A stretch of 64,000 nucleotides of DNA from Acinetobacter sp. ANC 3813 (lineage in GTDB: Bacteria; Pseudomonadota; Gammaproteobacteria; Pseudomonadales; Moraxellaceae), in the NCBI RefSeq assembly GCF_002135435.1, contig NZ_NEGK01000007.1:62001-126000 (forward strand). Reading direction: 5' to 3'. A program made the position numbers and the translations under genes. Positions 1-8,709 of this stretch are shown piece by piece (position 1 is the first letter of the stretch; every line of letters begins with the position of its first letter). Under the pieces are notes generated by a model. That model did no database searches and was not told where the DNA came from. It worked only from the letters and a program-made list of their open reading frames with translations.

Positions 1-965
1 CCTGTTTCAAAAGACTCTTCAGGAACCCAATTCAATTCATTTTTAATTTTTGAAGCATCAATTGCATAACGCACGTCATGCCCTGGACGGTCTTTGACAT
101 AGGTAATCAAATCTTTATAGATGCTAATACCAGCAGGCTTATTTGGCGCAAGCTCTTCCAGCAATTCACAAATGCCGTGCACAACGTCAATATTGGCTTT
201 TTCATTGTGACCGCCAATATTATATGTTTCACCGACAGCCCCCTCAGTAACCACTTTATAAAGTGCGCGGGCATGATCTTCAACAAATAGCCAATCACGA
301 ATTTGCTGGCCATTGCCGTACACAGGAAGCGGTTTCCCTTGAAGTGCATTTAAAATCATCAAAGGAATCAGCTTTTCAGGAAAGTGGAATGGTCCATAAT
401 TATTTGAACAATTGGTTACCACCACAGGCAGCCCATAAGTGCGGTTCCATGCCCGGACTAAATGATCCGAACTGGCCTTACTCGCTGAATAAGGTGAGCT
501 TGGCGCATAAGATGTGGTTTCAGTAAATAAATCCGTTGTACCTTCTAAATCGCCATACACTTCATCTGTAGAAATATGATGGAAACGGAAATTGCTTTTA
601 CCCTCTTCTCCCAGTTCATTCCAGTACTGGCGCGATGCTTCGAGTAAATGATAGGTTCCGATAATATTGGTTTCTAAAAAGGCATAAGGGCCCGTAATCG
701 AACGGTCTACGTGTGATTCGGCAGCCAAATGCATCACAGCATCAGGTTTAAATTCTTGAAAGATTTGGTCGAGTGCCGCACGGTCGCAAATGTCCGTTTG
801 GCTGAATTGATAGCGGGCACTGTCACTTACAGATAAGAGTGATTCTAAATTGCCTGCATAGGTAAGTTTGTCAACATTGATCACTTCATTATTAGTATTT
901 TGAATGATATGGCGAATTACGGCTGAACCAATAAAACCAGCACCACCTGTCACTAAAATTCGCAT
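1..965 (-). CDS. rfbB: dTDP-glucose 4,6-dehydratase RmlB (3' end cut by window edge)
   Basis: This gene runs off the left edge, so only about 321 N-terminal codons are present. Compared with typical RmlB, roughly the last 30-40 residues are missing. The start at 965 opens with [14 protein letters not shown], the Rossmann NAD-binding loop. Further in are the catalytic STDEVYG segment and the YSASK (YxxxK) motif of short-chain dehydratases. RmlB converts dTDP-glucose to dTDP-4-keto-6-deoxyglucose, the second step of dTDP-rhamnose synthesis. The rest of an rmlBDAC set would be expected to the left, outside the window. A 162 bp AT-rich gap separates it from the next gene upstream and probably carries its own promoter, although I see no clear hexamers. 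Family assignment is very secure; its role in the outer core is inferred from position. Confidence 0.96.
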   Translation of the reverse strand, partial: MRILVTGGAGFIGSAVIRHIIQNTNNEVINVDKLTYAGNLESLLSVSDSARYQFSQTDICDRAALDQIFQEFKPDAVMHLAAESHVDRSITGPYAFLETNIIGTYHLLEASRQYWNELGEEGKSNFRFHHISTDEVYGDLEGTTDLFTETTSYAPSSPYSASKASSDHLVRAWNRTYGLPVVVTNCSNNYGPFHFPEKLIPLMILNALQGKPLPVYGNGQQIRDWLFVEDHARALYKVVTEGAVGETYNIGGHNEKANIDVVHGICELLEELAPNKPAGISIYKDLITYVKDRPGHDVRYAIDASKIKNELNWVPEESFET

Positions 966-1127
966 GTATAAAAACTACCCAAAAATATTTTGTCGTAATT
1001 TTATCATCTAAATTTTTAAATTACTGCTATTACAACGAATTAAAAGCAATGCTTGTACAAAATTCATATGCACTAAAACACCGCTTTTTAGCCTCTATTC
1101 AATTCAAAATTAATGCAGATCACAGCA

Positions 1128-2159
1128 TCAACGATCTAAAGCTTGCAGAAAGATTTGCTTTAAATGCTGTTTATGATCAATGCTCGCGCTATTTTTCAAA
1201 AACACTTCATAGATGCGGCTGCTTTCAGTCAAATCTACAAATTCTTTAATTTTTTCATAATAATCTACGAATTGTTGGCTGAGATTAGTATCCGAAAAGC
1301 ACGGCACGATTAATTTTTTTTCCGCCATCACGCACTCACTCACCATTGATGTTGAATCTGGCGAACAAAGAATATAATCGGCGGCATAAATTAAATCTTG
1401 AATCGGTGTTTGATTTCCCTCGCCCACTAAAATTAAATGTGTATTGGGCTGATCGGCCAAAGCCTTAAGCTTAGCCTCAAAGGCTGGCGATGTGCGACGG
1501 GATGTCGTGATAAAAATCTGATCATTGGGTGCGTGCGCATGAATCTCTTGAATCATGGCGACCCAATGCTCTGCAGCGCCAATTTTCACATCTTGCGTAT
1601 CAGCGCCAATTAAAACACTCCAGCAATGCAGACTGTTCACATCGATCTTTAAAGATTTCCGCGCTTGAGCAATATCCTGCTGTAAGTTAAAACTGATTAA
1701 TTTATTAGGCGCTACAGGATAATAAACATATGGCAGACAATGCTGCTTAGCCTCATCAATGGTAAAAACCAAATCATAAGCAGAGGGCGGCATGCCTCTT
1801 AAAGAGGTTGCGATAATATTTTTGACTGATCTGTTTTGATACGTCAATCCGAACTTAAGCAAAGCATTCGGCAGCAGCGTATCACCGCCTGCAGACACGA
1901 TATATTGAACATTCTGTTTGGCGCTTAAATGCTGTATTTGCTCAGTTGATATAAAATGTTTCAGCATCCAAAATTTCGGCAGCCATGAATAGGCTTTTTT
2001 ACATACTTGTTTAAAGAACTTAGACGGCTGCTGAATTTTTAAAAATTGAATTTCATATGATTGGTCATCATTTAAAATTTTAGCGATACCAATTGACTGT
2101 GTTTCATGACCGGGCCTGCCATCCGTCAAAATTAAAATAATGGGCTTATGCACGTTCAT
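1128..2159 (-). CDS. ELM1-family (PF06258-like) protein, probable surface-glycan glycosyltransferase, copy 1
   Basis: The 343-residue protein starts MNVHKPIILILTDGRPGHE, with the GxxGH loop seen near the N terminus of ELM1-family proteins. It also has ITTSRRTSP in the middle and a PDSTSMVSE segment near the C terminus. The family is named after a plant mitochondrial fission factor. In bacteria it occurs in LPS and outer-core loci and is thought to have a GT-B-like fold, but no reaction is firmly established. There is no signal peptide or membrane segment, so a cytosolic role acting on activated sugars is likely. It overlaps the end of the GT4 gene by 14 bp, indicating translational coupling. 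A second family member lies two genes upstream in the same transcript (3,964-4,854). The exact donor and acceptor cannot be told from sequence. Confidence 0.8.
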   Translation of the reverse strand: MNVHKPIILILTDGRPGHETQSIGIAKILNDDQSYEIQFLKIQQPSKFFKQVCKKAYSWLPKFWMLKHFISTEQIQHLSAKQNVQYIVSAGGDTLLPNALLKFGLTYQNRSVKNIIATSLRGMPPSAYDLVFTIDEAKQHCLPYVYYPVAPNKLISFNLQQDIAQARKSLKIDVNSLHCWSVLIGADTQDVKIGAAEHWVAMIQEIHAHAPNDQIFITTSRRTSPAFEAKLKALADQPNTHLILVGEGNQTPIQDLIYAADYILCSPDSTSMVSECVMAEKKLIVPCFSDTNLSQQFVDYYEKIKEFVDLTESSRIYEVFLKNSASIDHKQHLKQIFLQALDR

Positions 2160-3138
2160 TCAGCACCTGTAAATACACTTGTTCAATATTTTTGACCATG
2201 CCTTCGAGTACTAAATTTTGCTCCGCATCTGCAAATACAGGAATAAAATCCTGCTCTACCTGCGTTAAATCGTCTAATGAGCGCGCAAGTAAATCATGCA
2301 AAGCGCTGACATCATTTTCGGCGCATAGATACTGCTTTGGTAAAATTTGCGTCATCGCGCCGACCGCAGTTGAAACCATCGGTGTTTTACAAAGCAGCGC
2401 TTCAATCATCGTATAAGGACATCCTTCATAATGAGAAGACATCACATAAAGTGAAGCCTGCTGCATCAAATCCGTAATATCGCTTCGAAAACCGAGCAAT
2501 TTCACACTGTTTTCCAGCGCCAGCTCTTTGATCAGCGCGTCAAGCTTTTGCTGCTCAAAGCCATCACCTGCAATCCAAAGCTGAGCATTTGAAATGCCTT
2601 TCCAAGCTTGAATCAATACATCAAAACCTTTTACAGGAACCAAACGCCCTACAGCTAAAACCACAGAAGGCATGCTTTTCACAGCTTCGGCATTTAGCTT
2701 TGGCGGAGTAATACCATTAAGGATGATATGCTTATTTGGATGCTCTAAGACTTCTGCGGCATTTGGGCTCACAGCAATCACTGCATCAAAATTTTTAAAC
2801 ATTTTGGTATTTTTTTTACGGCTATGCAGCGTCGCCACACTTTTCAGCGGCAAAAAGTTTAAAACACGCCCGACCATAGCTGCGGCTTTATTGCCGTGGA
2901 CGTGCACAATATCAGGCTGCAGCTGTTTCAATGCTTTATAAAGCTGATATAAAACAAGAACATTTCTTCTGCTTTTAGACAGATCTACTGCAATAAAGGC
3001 TGTATCTAAACGGCTGCGGTATTTTTCATGTGCAATGACGGTCACTTCATGCTCAGCCATTAACTCATGAGCCAGTTCCACAACGTGCTTCTCTAAACCG
3101 CCTTCTTCATCCCCAGCCATGACCAGCGTGATTTTCAT
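2146..3138 (-). CDS. GT4-family glycosyltransferase
   Basis: The 330-residue protein has a GT-B fold typical of GT4. The N-terminal half begins MKITLVMAGDEEGGLEKHV, a glycine-rich acceptor-side loop. The C-terminal nucleotide-sugar half has VAVGRLVPVKG, a GDG turn and SHYEGCPYTMIEALL with the paired glutamates of the E-x7-E motif. It probably adds one sugar to the lipooligosaccharide outer core in the cytoplasm. The start at 3138 has a good ribosome-binding site (GAGGG about seven bases upstream) and follows the deacetylase stop directly. The family is clear; the sugar specificity is unknown. Confidence 0.9.
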   Translation of the reverse strand: MKITLVMAGDEEGGLEKHVVELAHELMAEHEVTVIAHEKYRSRLDTAFIAVDLSKSRRNVLVLYQLYKALKQLQPDIVHVHGNKAAAMVGRVLNFLPLKSVATLHSRKKNTKMFKNFDAVIAVSPNAAEVLEHPNKHIILNGITPPKLNAEAVKSMPSVVLAVGRLVPVKGFDVLIQAWKGISNAQLWIAGDGFEQQKLDALIKELALENSVKLLGFRSDITDLMQQASLYVMSSHYEGCPYTMIEALLCKTPMVSTAVGAMTQILPKQYLCAENDVSALHDLLARSLDDLTQVEQDFIPVFADAEQNLVLEGMVKNIEQVYLQVLNERA

Positions 3139-3963
3139 TTACGAACCCTCTCGCTTACCCAACTTCAAACGCAGCTTCACTGCAAACATCGAGTCTTTAC
3201 CGCTGATTTTAATACGCTGCAGCTGCATAAAGTCTGGTTTTAAACCATCAATACCCTCAACTGTCGTCACTGCATTGCTGTAGCCAGCCTGTTGCGCCAA
3301 TTGAACATCACGCGCTGAATAGATCCCAAAAGGATAGGCAAAACTATTGACTGCAGCCCCAGTGAGCCCTTGCAATTGCTGTTTTGATTCGGTTAATTCA
3401 GCGAGGCAAGCTTCATCGTCCAGCTTATTTAAATTGGCATGTGTCAATGTATGTGAACCAATTTCCACAAGGCCGCTTCGCGCCAGAAAAGCCACCTGCT
3501 CATCGTTTAGCTTTGGCTCTCGCGCCAGCTCGCCGCTATTGTGATGGGCTTTTTTATAGGTCGACCAATCACGGTCATGACGGTCCACCACCACATAAAT
3601 GGTGGCTTTGGCTTGGTATTTTTCTAAAATTGGATAGGCATGTTCCAAATTATCTAAATAACCGTCATCAAAAGTAATAGCAACGGTTTTTTCTGGGTGA
3701 TGCCCCCAATTGTCTTGCAGCTCCTGCATGGTGACAAAATGAAAACCTTGCGCTTTCATCCAAGCGACCTGCTTTTCAAACTCAGCTGGCTTTACCCTAA
3801 GTTTATTGAATTTGGCGCCGTCTATATGTTCACGCACCATGTGGTACATTAATACTCTCGGACGCTTCCAATCAACAGCAGTTTTCCACCAGCCATATTT
3901 CATACTAAACACAGCCAAGCATACGACAAGCAGAATGAGTAAATAAATCACAGTCAAAACCAA
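3139..3963 (-). CDS. Polysaccharide deacetylase (NodB/CE4 family)
   Basis: The 274-residue protein starts with a hydrophobic stretch (residues about 2-20) that would anchor it in the inner membrane. A CE4 domain follows. The metal- and base-bearing TFDDG motif (VAITFDDGYLDN) and the second motif IGSHTLTH, with its two metal-binding histidines, are both visible. Such enzymes remove N- or O-acetyl groups from sugars; A. baumannii OC loci carry comparable pda genes. The start is uncertain. The codon at 3963 is TTG directly after the upstream stop, with no clear Shine-Dalgarno, and a GTG lies at 3951. I kept TTG because it retains the whole anchor. A start at ATG 3903 would lose it. Confidence 0.85.
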   Translation of the reverse strand: MVLTVIYLLILLVVCLAVFSMKYGWWKTAVDWKRPRVLMYHMVREHIDGAKFNKLRVKPAEFEKQVAWMKAQGFHFVTMQELQDNWGHHPEKTVAITFDDGYLDNLEHAYPILEKYQAKATIYVVVDRHDRDWSTYKKAHHNSGELAREPKLNDEQVAFLARSGLVEIGSHTLTHANLNKLDDEACLAELTESKQQLQGLTGAAVNSFAYPFGIYSARDVQLAQQAGYSNAVTTVEGIDGLKPDFMQLQRIKISGKDSMFAVKLRLKLGKREGS

Positions 3964-4854
3964 TTATTTTGCTAATAGATATGTTGCCACACGATCACTT
4001 TCTTTAAAAGCATAAGCCTCAGGCAAGGCCGAAATAGACGCTGTATAAGCAACAATGCCGTCTTGCGCCAATTGACTGACCGATTTGGTAATCCGGTCTT
4101 CTTTCAGGCGATTCATCTCAATCACGCCAACACGGCAGCCGGCAGTTAATGCCTCATAGATCATCGAAACGCTGTCTTCAGTCACCCAAACCGCTTCGGC
4201 TTTCTGCATCTCTTCAAAAATCCAGCCTTGCGGTGTTTGCTCTACAGGGAAAATTTGCAAGTGCGCGGCAAACGGCTGCTGCTGAAGCTGGCTCAAAAAC
4301 TCCGCCGGTGTACGGCGTGAAGTCGTTAAAATAATTTCGGCTTGCAGATTAAGAGTTACGATATTCTCAATCGCTGACAGTACTTTTTCTGTATTCCACT
4401 GATGTCGTTTAGAAGAACCGCCCAAAGCAATGAGTATCCGGTTCTGGATGTGCCGCTGTTCATTCACAATTGGGTTCAGCGCGCCTTTGCTTAAGATGAC
4501 ATTGCCCAGCTCCGCGATGCCGTCATGTTCTGGAATAATCACATGATTGAACCAGCTGAAGGGGAAATTCGGCTTCATCAGAATGACGGTTTTTGCCTGC
4601 TGATATACTTTGCCCAGCAGTAAAACCCGCGACTGTGTATGGCTGCCCACACCAATAATATAATCTGGCGCTTGTGCGCAAAGCGACGGCTGATGCTGAA
4701 ATATGGCCTTAATTAATGGAAACATCGGCAGATCATTTATTGAAATTTCTTCAAAAGTCACTGGTTCTGCAGATTGTCTTTGCATCGCCTTATAGAGGCC
4801 AGCTGCCTGTGAGCGGTGCCCTGCCTTACCATCACTGACATACACAATATGCAT
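3964..4854 (-). CDS. ELM1-family protein, copy 2
   Basis: The 296-residue protein begins MHIVYVSDGKAGHRSQAAGL, sharing the DGxxGH loop, the LTTSRRTP segment and a TEDSVSMIYEAL segment with the other ELM1-family protein in this locus (1,128-2,159). Outside these blocks the two have diverged strongly, so they look like paralogues with different jobs rather than a recent duplication. It is the first gene of the glycan locus after ilvE and is separated from ilvE by a terminator, so this block probably has its own promoter or depends on read-through. AGGA seven bases before ATG supports the start. A glycosyltransferase-like role in the outer core is inferred from family and position. Confidence 0.8.
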   Translation of the reverse strand: MHIVYVSDGKAGHRSQAAGLYKAMQRQSAEPVTFEEISINDLPMFPLIKAIFQHQPSLCAQAPDYIIGVGSHTQSRVLLLGKVYQQAKTVILMKPNFPFSWFNHVIIPEHDGIAELGNVILSKGALNPIVNEQRHIQNRILIALGGSSKRHQWNTEKVLSAIENIVTLNLQAEIILTTSRRTPAEFLSQLQQQPFAAHLQIFPVEQTPQGWIFEEMQKAEAVWVTEDSVSMIYEALTAGCRVGVIEMNRLKEDRITKSVSQLAQDGIVAYTASISALPEAYAFKESDRVATYLLAK

Positions 4855-4878
4855 AAACCATCCTGAATTTTAGCCAAT

Positions 4879-4909
4879 AAAAAAGGCGGAACTTCCGCTC
4901 CGCCTTTTC
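4879..4909 (-). terminator. Intrinsic terminator after ilvE
   Basis: Read on the minus strand, a GGCGGA/TCCGCC stem with an eight-base loop is followed by a run of T. It lies about 15 bp past the ilvE stop and separates the glnE-ilvE unit from the glycan locus. The flanking A and T tracts could allow it to act in both directions. Confidence 0.8.
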
Positions 4910-4925
4910 ATCTTAACTGATCAGC

Positions 4926-5852
4926 TTATTTTACGTAAGTTAACCAGTGAGCATATTTAGGATCTTTGCCTTGAACAGCATCGAAATATGCTTTTTGAAT
5001 TTGAGTCGTAATTGGACCACGTACGCCTTCGCCAATCTGACGGTCGTCATATTCACGAATTGGCGTAACTTCTGCAGCAGTACCTGTAAAGAATGCTTCA
5101 TCAGCGATGTAGAATTCGTCACGGGTAATACGGCGTTCAACCACTTCAAAGCCAAGGTCTTTGGCAATAGTGATAATCGTTTGACGAGTAATACCGTCCA
5201 ACGCGCCGCCTGCGATATCAGGAGTATGAATTACGCCATCACGCACGAGGAATACGTTTTCGCCAGAACCTTGGCATACATAGCCTTGAGGATCGAGAAG
5301 CATTGCTTCGTCATAGCCTGAATGCGCTACTTCTTGGTGCGCAAGGATCGACAAAGTATAGTTGCCAGATGCTTTAGCTTTACACATCGTCACGTTCGGG
5401 TGATGGTGTGTAAATGAAGAGGTTTTAACACGAATGCCTTTCGCCATTGCTTCTTCGCCAAGGTAAGCACCCCAGCTCCACGCTGCAACAACAGCATGAA
5501 TTGTATTATCAGTTGCAGCAATACCAAGCTTTTCTGAACCGATAAAGATAATTGGACGCAAGTAGCAAGACGCTAATTTGTTTTCACGAACCACATCAAT
5601 TTGAGCTTGCTCTAACGTTGCTTGATCAAATGGAACTTTCATTTGATAAATTTTTGCAGAGTTAAGCAGACGCTTAGTGTGTTCTTTTAAACGGAAAATA
5701 GCCGTACCATTCGGAGTTTCGTAGGCACGGACACCCTCAAACACACCCATACTGTAGTGTAAAGTATGTGTTAAGACGTGAGTTTTTGCTTCACGCCAGT
5801 CAACTAATTGTCCATCTTGCCAAATAAAACCATCACGATCAGCCAAATTCAT
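4926..5852 (-). CDS. ilvE: Branched-chain amino acid aminotransferase IlvE
   Basis: IlvE is a PLP-dependent fold-IV aminotransferase that makes the last step of valine, leucine and isoleucine synthesis from the 2-oxo acids and glutamate. Visible family blocks are HYSMGVFEGVRAY, MCKAKASGNY (with the PLP lysine), QGSGENVFLV and GGALDGITR. The length of 308 residues is normal. I chose ATG at 5852 because GGAG lies eight bases upstream and the protein then begins MNLADRDGFIWQ. A GTG at 5861 would add three residues. The gene is 18 bp after glnE and they probably share a transcript. In A. baumannii ilvE marks one border of the LOS outer-core locus, which matches the glycan genes here. Confidence 0.97.
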   Translation of the reverse strand: MNLADRDGFIWQDGQLVDWREAKTHVLTHTLHYSMGVFEGVRAYETPNGTAIFRLKEHTKRLLNSAKIYQMKVPFDQATLEQAQIDVVRENKLASCYLRPIIFIGSEKLGIAATDNTIHAVVAAWSWGAYLGEEAMAKGIRVKTSSFTHHHPNVTMCKAKASGNYTLSILAHQEVAHSGYDEAMLLDPQGYVCQGSGENVFLVRDGVIHTPDIAGGALDGITRQTIITIAKDLGFEVVERRITRDEFYIADEAFFTGTAAEVTPIREYDDRQIGEGVRGPITTQIQKAYFDAVQGKDPKYAHWLTYVK

Positions 5853-5870
5853 GGCACACACTCCAAATTT

Positions 5871-8630
5871 TTATACACAGTCATTTTTATCCAAGGCAAC
5901 AGCTGCGCTTGGATCAATTAATCTTTGCCATAACTTGCAAACGGCCTCTCGGGTATCGTGCCAGGCGCTTGCCGAAACTTGCATGGATTGATTTGCAAGG
6001 GCTAAGCGGTGACTCTCGGCTCGTTCGCGAAGATAAGCTTGAATCAATGCTGTCGCATCGTCACTGGATAAGCAACTTGCTTTTGCGGCGTCTTCAAGGA
6101 TTCGTACGTTGTCGGAGTAGTGAGCGAGATCTGGATTCGCACCACTCCATGCTAATACCGCATACTGTGCCATAAATTCAATATCAACGATACCACCTGC
6201 ATCCTGTTTTAAATGAAAAATCCCCTCTTTTTGCTGTTCTTTAGATGAACCCAAGTGATCTTTCATTTTTTGACGCATGTTCAGCACTTCTGCGCGCACC
6301 TTCCCTTCATCTCTGGGCTGAATCAAAATACGGCAGCGCAGTTCTTCAAATTTTTTACGCAGTTCGTCTTCGCCTGCAATCGATCTGGCGCGCACCAAAG
6401 CCTGATGCTCCCAGAGCCAAGCGCTCTTGAACTGATACTGTTCAAAGGCTTTTAGACTGGTGACCAGCAAACCGGCTTCGCCCGATGGGCGCAGGCGCGT
6501 ATCAATTTCATAGACCCGGCCATCCAGCGTTTGTGTGGTCATGAGGGACATGAATTTCTGCGCGACACGCATGGCAAATTCAAAACCGCTGATTGGCTTC
6601 AAACCATCAGTATCGGCCTGTTCATCCATGGAGTGGATAAACACTAGATCCAAATCTGAACCATAGCCCAGCTCAATGCCGCCCAGTTTGCCATAGCCTG
6701 CAACCGCAAAGGCAATATGATCCAAAGAACAGCGCTGACCTTCTACATCAACAGGATAGCCATGTTTTTTTGCAATCATCTGATAGGCCAGATTCAAAGT
6801 GGCGCCAACTGAGACTTCGGCAATTTCTGTCAGTGCATCGGACACTTTCATCAGCGGGCTTTCCGCCAATACATCACTGGCTGCGACGGTTAAGACATTG
6901 GACTTTTTAAATAGGCGCAGCACCCGCATCAAATCCTCAACATCATCCAGCTCAATGCGCAGCAGCTGCTGACGCAGCGAATCTTCAAGATCTTTGCGCT
7001 TTGGCAACTCAAAATCCATGGACAAAAATTCATCCAGCAGCACAGGATAATGTGTTAATTCTTCACAAATCCACGGACTGACTGTGGCCATTTTAACCAG
7101 CCGCTGTAAGGCGCCTTTGCTTTCAATCAGCATGACCAAATACACGGTGCGGCGCATGACCGATTCCACCAAAGGCATTAAGCGGATTAAAGCCATTTGC
7201 GGATGATCTGACTGTAAAACCGCTTCAATCAAATGCGGCCAAAACTCTTTTAAGCGCTGAACGGCTTTAGCTGGCAATTTTTTAATGGCATGCCCATGCC
7301 AAAATTCATGGATCAGGTTTTTTGCCCCATCATCCAGCACTTCAGACAATTGATTTTCCAGCTGGCTAAAACTTTCTACAGGTGACTCCAGCCCTTTTTC
7401 TTTAATTAAATGCTCAAATTGGAAGGTCACTTTAGTGCGCTTTTGATCCAAAAATTGAATGAAGCTATCCCAATCTGCAAAGCCCAAAGTGTCAATCATC
7501 CGCTGACGCAGTTCAGGTTCATTTGGCAAAGACTGGGTCTGCTGATCATTCAGCGCTTGAATCGCATGTTCCACACGGCGCAAGAATAAATAGGCATCTT
7601 CCAGATCAATCACAGATTGAGTATCCAGCAAGCCGACTTCACCCAAATGATGCAGGCTGACTAAACACTGTCGGTCTTGCAGCTCCAGTTTTGAACCGCC
7701 ATAAATCAGCTGAAAGACCTGCACAATAAATTCGACTTCACGAATACCGCCTGCACCAAGCTTAATATCATCTTCAATATTGCGGCGCTGCACTTCCCGC
7801 TCAATCATGGCTTTCATTTCACGCATCGCTTCAAAAGCGGTGTAATCCACATATTTGCGGAATACAAATGGGCGAGTCATATCCAGCAGTTCATCACCCT
7901 CTTTGCCGCCCGTCACAATACGCGCTTTGATCCAGGCATAGCGCTCCCACTCACGGCCATGCTGGCTCAAATATTTTTCCAGTGCGACATGGCTAATGGC
8001 CAAAGCAGAACCATCGCCCCACGGACGCAGGCGCATATCAACACGGAATACAAAGCCATCTGCAGTCATATGGTCCAGCAGATAAATCAGTTTCTGCCCC
8101 CACAAAATACAGAACTGCTGCACATCAATGCACTTGCGGCCATTGGTTTCACCTTGCTCATCAAAAGCGAAAATCAGGTCAATGTCACTGGATAAATTCA
8201 GTTCCTGCGCGCCCAGCTTCCCCATAGCAATCACAATCAGATCCTGCACTTTGCCGTTATAGCCCAGTGGCTCGCCATGTTTGGCTTTGAGCGGTGCATA
8301 TGCAAATGTTTTTGCTTCACAAATGGCAACATCTGCAAAGTCAGACAGCTCACGGGTTAGGGTGACAACATCGGTTAAGGTGTTTGCATCTTGCCAAATC
8401 CAGCGGAACATCAGACGCGCGCGCAGTACACGCAGTACACGCATCCATGAAGTTTCATCTGAAATATGCTCTAAAGCGGTGTGCACAAAGGCTTGAATAT
8501 CTGCGGTGCTTAAAGGTTTTAAAAATTGATCAACTGCATAATCTTGTTCTATTAAATCACGGTGTATGCCCAATACCTGTTCCGCATATTGGCTGGCGCG
8601 CAATGTTTTTTGCAATTGTTCCACATTCAT
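5871..8630 (-). CDS. glnE: Bifunctional glutamine synthetase adenylyltransferase / adenylyl-removing enzyme GlnE
   Basis: GlnE adenylylates glutamine synthetase to lower its activity and removes the AMP again by phosphorolysis, under control of PII proteins and glutamine. The protein has two nucleotidyltransferase halves. The N-terminal deadenylylating one has GKLGAQELNLSSDIDL around residues 138-150. The C-terminal adenylylating one has GKLGGIELGYGSDLDL around residue 655. Both keep the GS/SSDxD metal site, so both activities should be intact. At 919 residues it is slightly shorter than the E. coli enzyme (about 945). It lies 79 bp after the histidine kinase and just before ilvE. The amt gene with its sigma-54 promoter elsewhere in the window belongs to the same nitrogen-control theme but is not adjacent. 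Confidence 0.97.
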   Translation of the reverse strand: MNVEQLQKTLRASQYAEQVLGIHRDLIEQDYAVDQFLKPLSTADIQAFVHTALEHISDETSWMRVLRVLRARLMFRWIWQDANTLTDVVTLTRELSDFADVAICEAKTFAYAPLKAKHGEPLGYNGKVQDLIVIAMGKLGAQELNLSSDIDLIFAFDEQGETNGRKCIDVQQFCILWGQKLIYLLDHMTADGFVFRVDMRLRPWGDGSALAISHVALEKYLSQHGREWERYAWIKARIVTGGKEGDELLDMTRPFVFRKYVDYTAFEAMREMKAMIEREVQRRNIEDDIKLGAGGIREVEFIVQVFQLIYGGSKLELQDRQCLVSLHHLGEVGLLDTQSVIDLEDAYLFLRRVEHAIQALNDQQTQSLPNEPELRQRMIDTLGFADWDSFIQFLDQKRTKVTFQFEHLIKEKGLESPVESFSQLENQLSEVLDDGAKNLIHEFWHGHAIKKLPAKAVQRLKEFWPHLIEAVLQSDHPQMALIRLMPLVESVMRRTVYLVMLIESKGALQRLVKMATVSPWICEELTHYPVLLDEFLSMDFELPKRKDLEDSLRQQLLRIELDDVEDLMRVLRLFKKSNVLTVAASDVLAESPLMKVSDALTEIAEVSVGATLNLAYQMIAKKHGYPVDVEGQRCSLDHIAFAVAGYGKLGGIELGYGSDLDLVFIHSMDEQADTDGLKPISGFEFAMRVAQKFMSLMTTQTLDGRVYEIDTRLRPSGEAGLLVTSLKAFEQYQFKSAWLWEHQALVRARSIAGEDELRKKFEELRCRILIQPRDEGKVRAEVLNMRQKMKDHLGSSKEQQKEGIFHLKQDAGGIVDIEFMAQYAVLAWSGANPDLAHYSDNVRILEDAAKASCLSSDDATALIQAYLRERAESHRLALANQSMQVSASAWHDTREAVCKLWQRLIDPSAAVALDKNDCV

Positions 8631-8709
8631 TTTTTAAACCCATAACCCAGATTTTTTTCTAGTTATATCAGCTCAAAACCAATCGTGGAAAGGAATTTCA
8701 TATTTTTAT

